From Planctomycetota bacterium (GTDB lineage Bacteria; Planctomycetota; PUPC01; JACPCR01), in contig JAQBXN010000012.1 of the NCBI GenBank assembly GCA_027625095.1, positions 1 through 64,000 of the forward strand: a DNA stretch of 64,000 nucleotides, given 5' to 3'. A program made the translations under genes and the position numbers. Shown here piece by piece: positions 63,612-64,000 of this stretch. A model generated the notes under the pieces. The model worked only from the letters and a program-made list of their open reading frames with translations. It was not told the origin of the DNA and searched no databases. Numbering within the stretch: the stretch's first letter is position 1; every line of letters begins with the position of its first letter.

Positions 63612-64000
63612 ATGACCTTCATCACCCCCTACCTCCTCGCTGGCGCGCTTGCCGGCACATTGCCGATTCTGGTGCATATGATTCATCGGGAACGGCCAAA
63701 GGTGGTGCCCTTCACTCTGCTGAAGTTTGTGCATCAGGCATCGCAAACCACTCGGAGGTCATGGCGCGTAAAGAATCTGCTGTTGCTCGTTTGTCGGATT
63801 TTGCTCATCGTGCTGTTCGCCCTCATCCTGGCGCGTCCGGTCCTGAGCAGCAAATTGTTGCTGGCCACTTCTGGCGCCAGCCAGGCGGTGGTGGTGCTGG
63901 ACGATTCATATCTCATGAACATTCAGGGCGAGGACGAACGGACGCATTTTGATCGGGCCAAAGAACAGGCATCCAAGTTGATCCGCGGATTGCCGCAGGG
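63612..64000 (+). CDS. BatA-like protein, N-terminal part (runs off the window)
   Basis: The first 129 codons are present and open to the end of the window. The N-terminus matches the aerotolerance-regulator (BatA) N-terminal domain: TPYLLAGALAGTLPILVHMI, the short loop PKVVPFTLLKF, and a second membrane helix LLLLVCRILLIVLFALILAR. The start of a von Willebrand-like domain (SQAVVVLDDSYLM) follows. Such proteins sit in the inner membrane and are usually encoded with MoxR ATPases and DUF4175-like proteins; a DUF4175-like gene is present at 35.5-39.7 kb of this window. Confidence 0.8.
   Translation, partial: MTFITPYLLAGALAGTLPILVHMIHRERPKVVPFTLLKFVHQASQTTRRSWRVKNLLLLVCRILLIVLFALILARPVLSSKLLLATSGASQAVVVLDDSYLMNIQGEDERTHFDRAKEQASKLIRGLPQ

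Noticed and set aside
1..64000. Search for CRISPR arrays, insertion sequences, prophage and rRNA.
   Set aside because: No regular spacer-repeat array, transposase, integrase, phage structural gene or rRNA segment was seen.

Overview
The window comes from a Gram-negative bacterium of roughly 55% GC whose gene content resembles the PVC superphylum (Planctomycetota, Lentisphaerota) or allied candidate phyla such as Hydrogenedentota. The hints are a secreted sulfatase, CBM9-like carbohydrate-binding domains, phytanoyl-CoA-type dioxygenases, a heparinase II/III-like protein, an H-type pseudopilin, a zinc-ribbon/STAS protein, an FHA-linked serine/threonine kinase, very large TPR proteins, hopanoid synthesis and BatA/DUF4175-type envelope proteins. 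No rRNA or ribosomal protein is present, so this placement is an inference. I see no insertion sequence, prophage or CRISPR array.

Layout. 1-7.4 kb (minus strand): secreted polysaccharide-associated proteins, a metallophosphoesterase whose Tat signal is cut by an amber codon, a DUF3299 protein, a NIPSNAP protein and a zinc-ribbon/STAS protein with a clear terminator. 7.5-11.4 kb: a tight operon CBS-CBS-KorA-KorB for 2-oxoacid:ferredoxin oxidoreductase. 11.9-21.9 kb: an FHA/kinase gene facing a 2630-residue exported TPR/beta-sandwich protein. 22-31.2 kb: polysaccharide and small-molecule catabolism (CBM9 relic, sulfatase, two PhyH-type dioxygenases, an MBL hydrolase, a heparinase II/III-like protein). 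31.2-34.9 kb: a frame-broken relic, a split TPP-dependent decarboxylase and squalene-hopene cyclase. 35.2-41.8 kb: TatA, a 1410-residue DUF4175-like membrane protein, a YchF-like P-loop protein and an ABC ATPase. 41.9-48.7 kb: sugar-acid metabolism (enolase-superfamily dehydratase, HpcH/HpaI aldolase, xylose-isomerase-like enzyme, UxaA-type dehydratase) running into a UVR-motif protein and an M24 peptidase. 48.8-58.9 kb: a GT39-like membrane protein, Gfo/Idh/MocA oxidoreductase, pseudopilin, tRNA-Gly(CCC), NlpD-like lipoprotein, alpha/beta hydrolase, acetoacetyl-CoA synthetase-like ligase, SUMF1-like protein and an HU-like protein with a proline/alanine tail. 59.1-64 kb: a zinc-ribbon/HEAT protein, an ABC ATPase, a protein made of two tandem molybdate-binding-type domains and the start of a BatA-like protein that runs off the window.

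How it fits together. The sulfatase, GH-like protein, heparinase-like protein and sugar-acid enzymes could release and catabolise sulfated or uronic-acid-containing polysaccharides. The ferredoxin-dependent oxidoreductase would feed central carbon metabolism. The most unusual items are the amber codon in an otherwise intact Tat leader, 7-bp-periodic repeat clusters in four spacers, a 127-bp imperfect palindrome, the tandem ModA-type protein, the giant TPR/beta-sandwich protein, and a YchF homologue with a shifted Walker A lysine.
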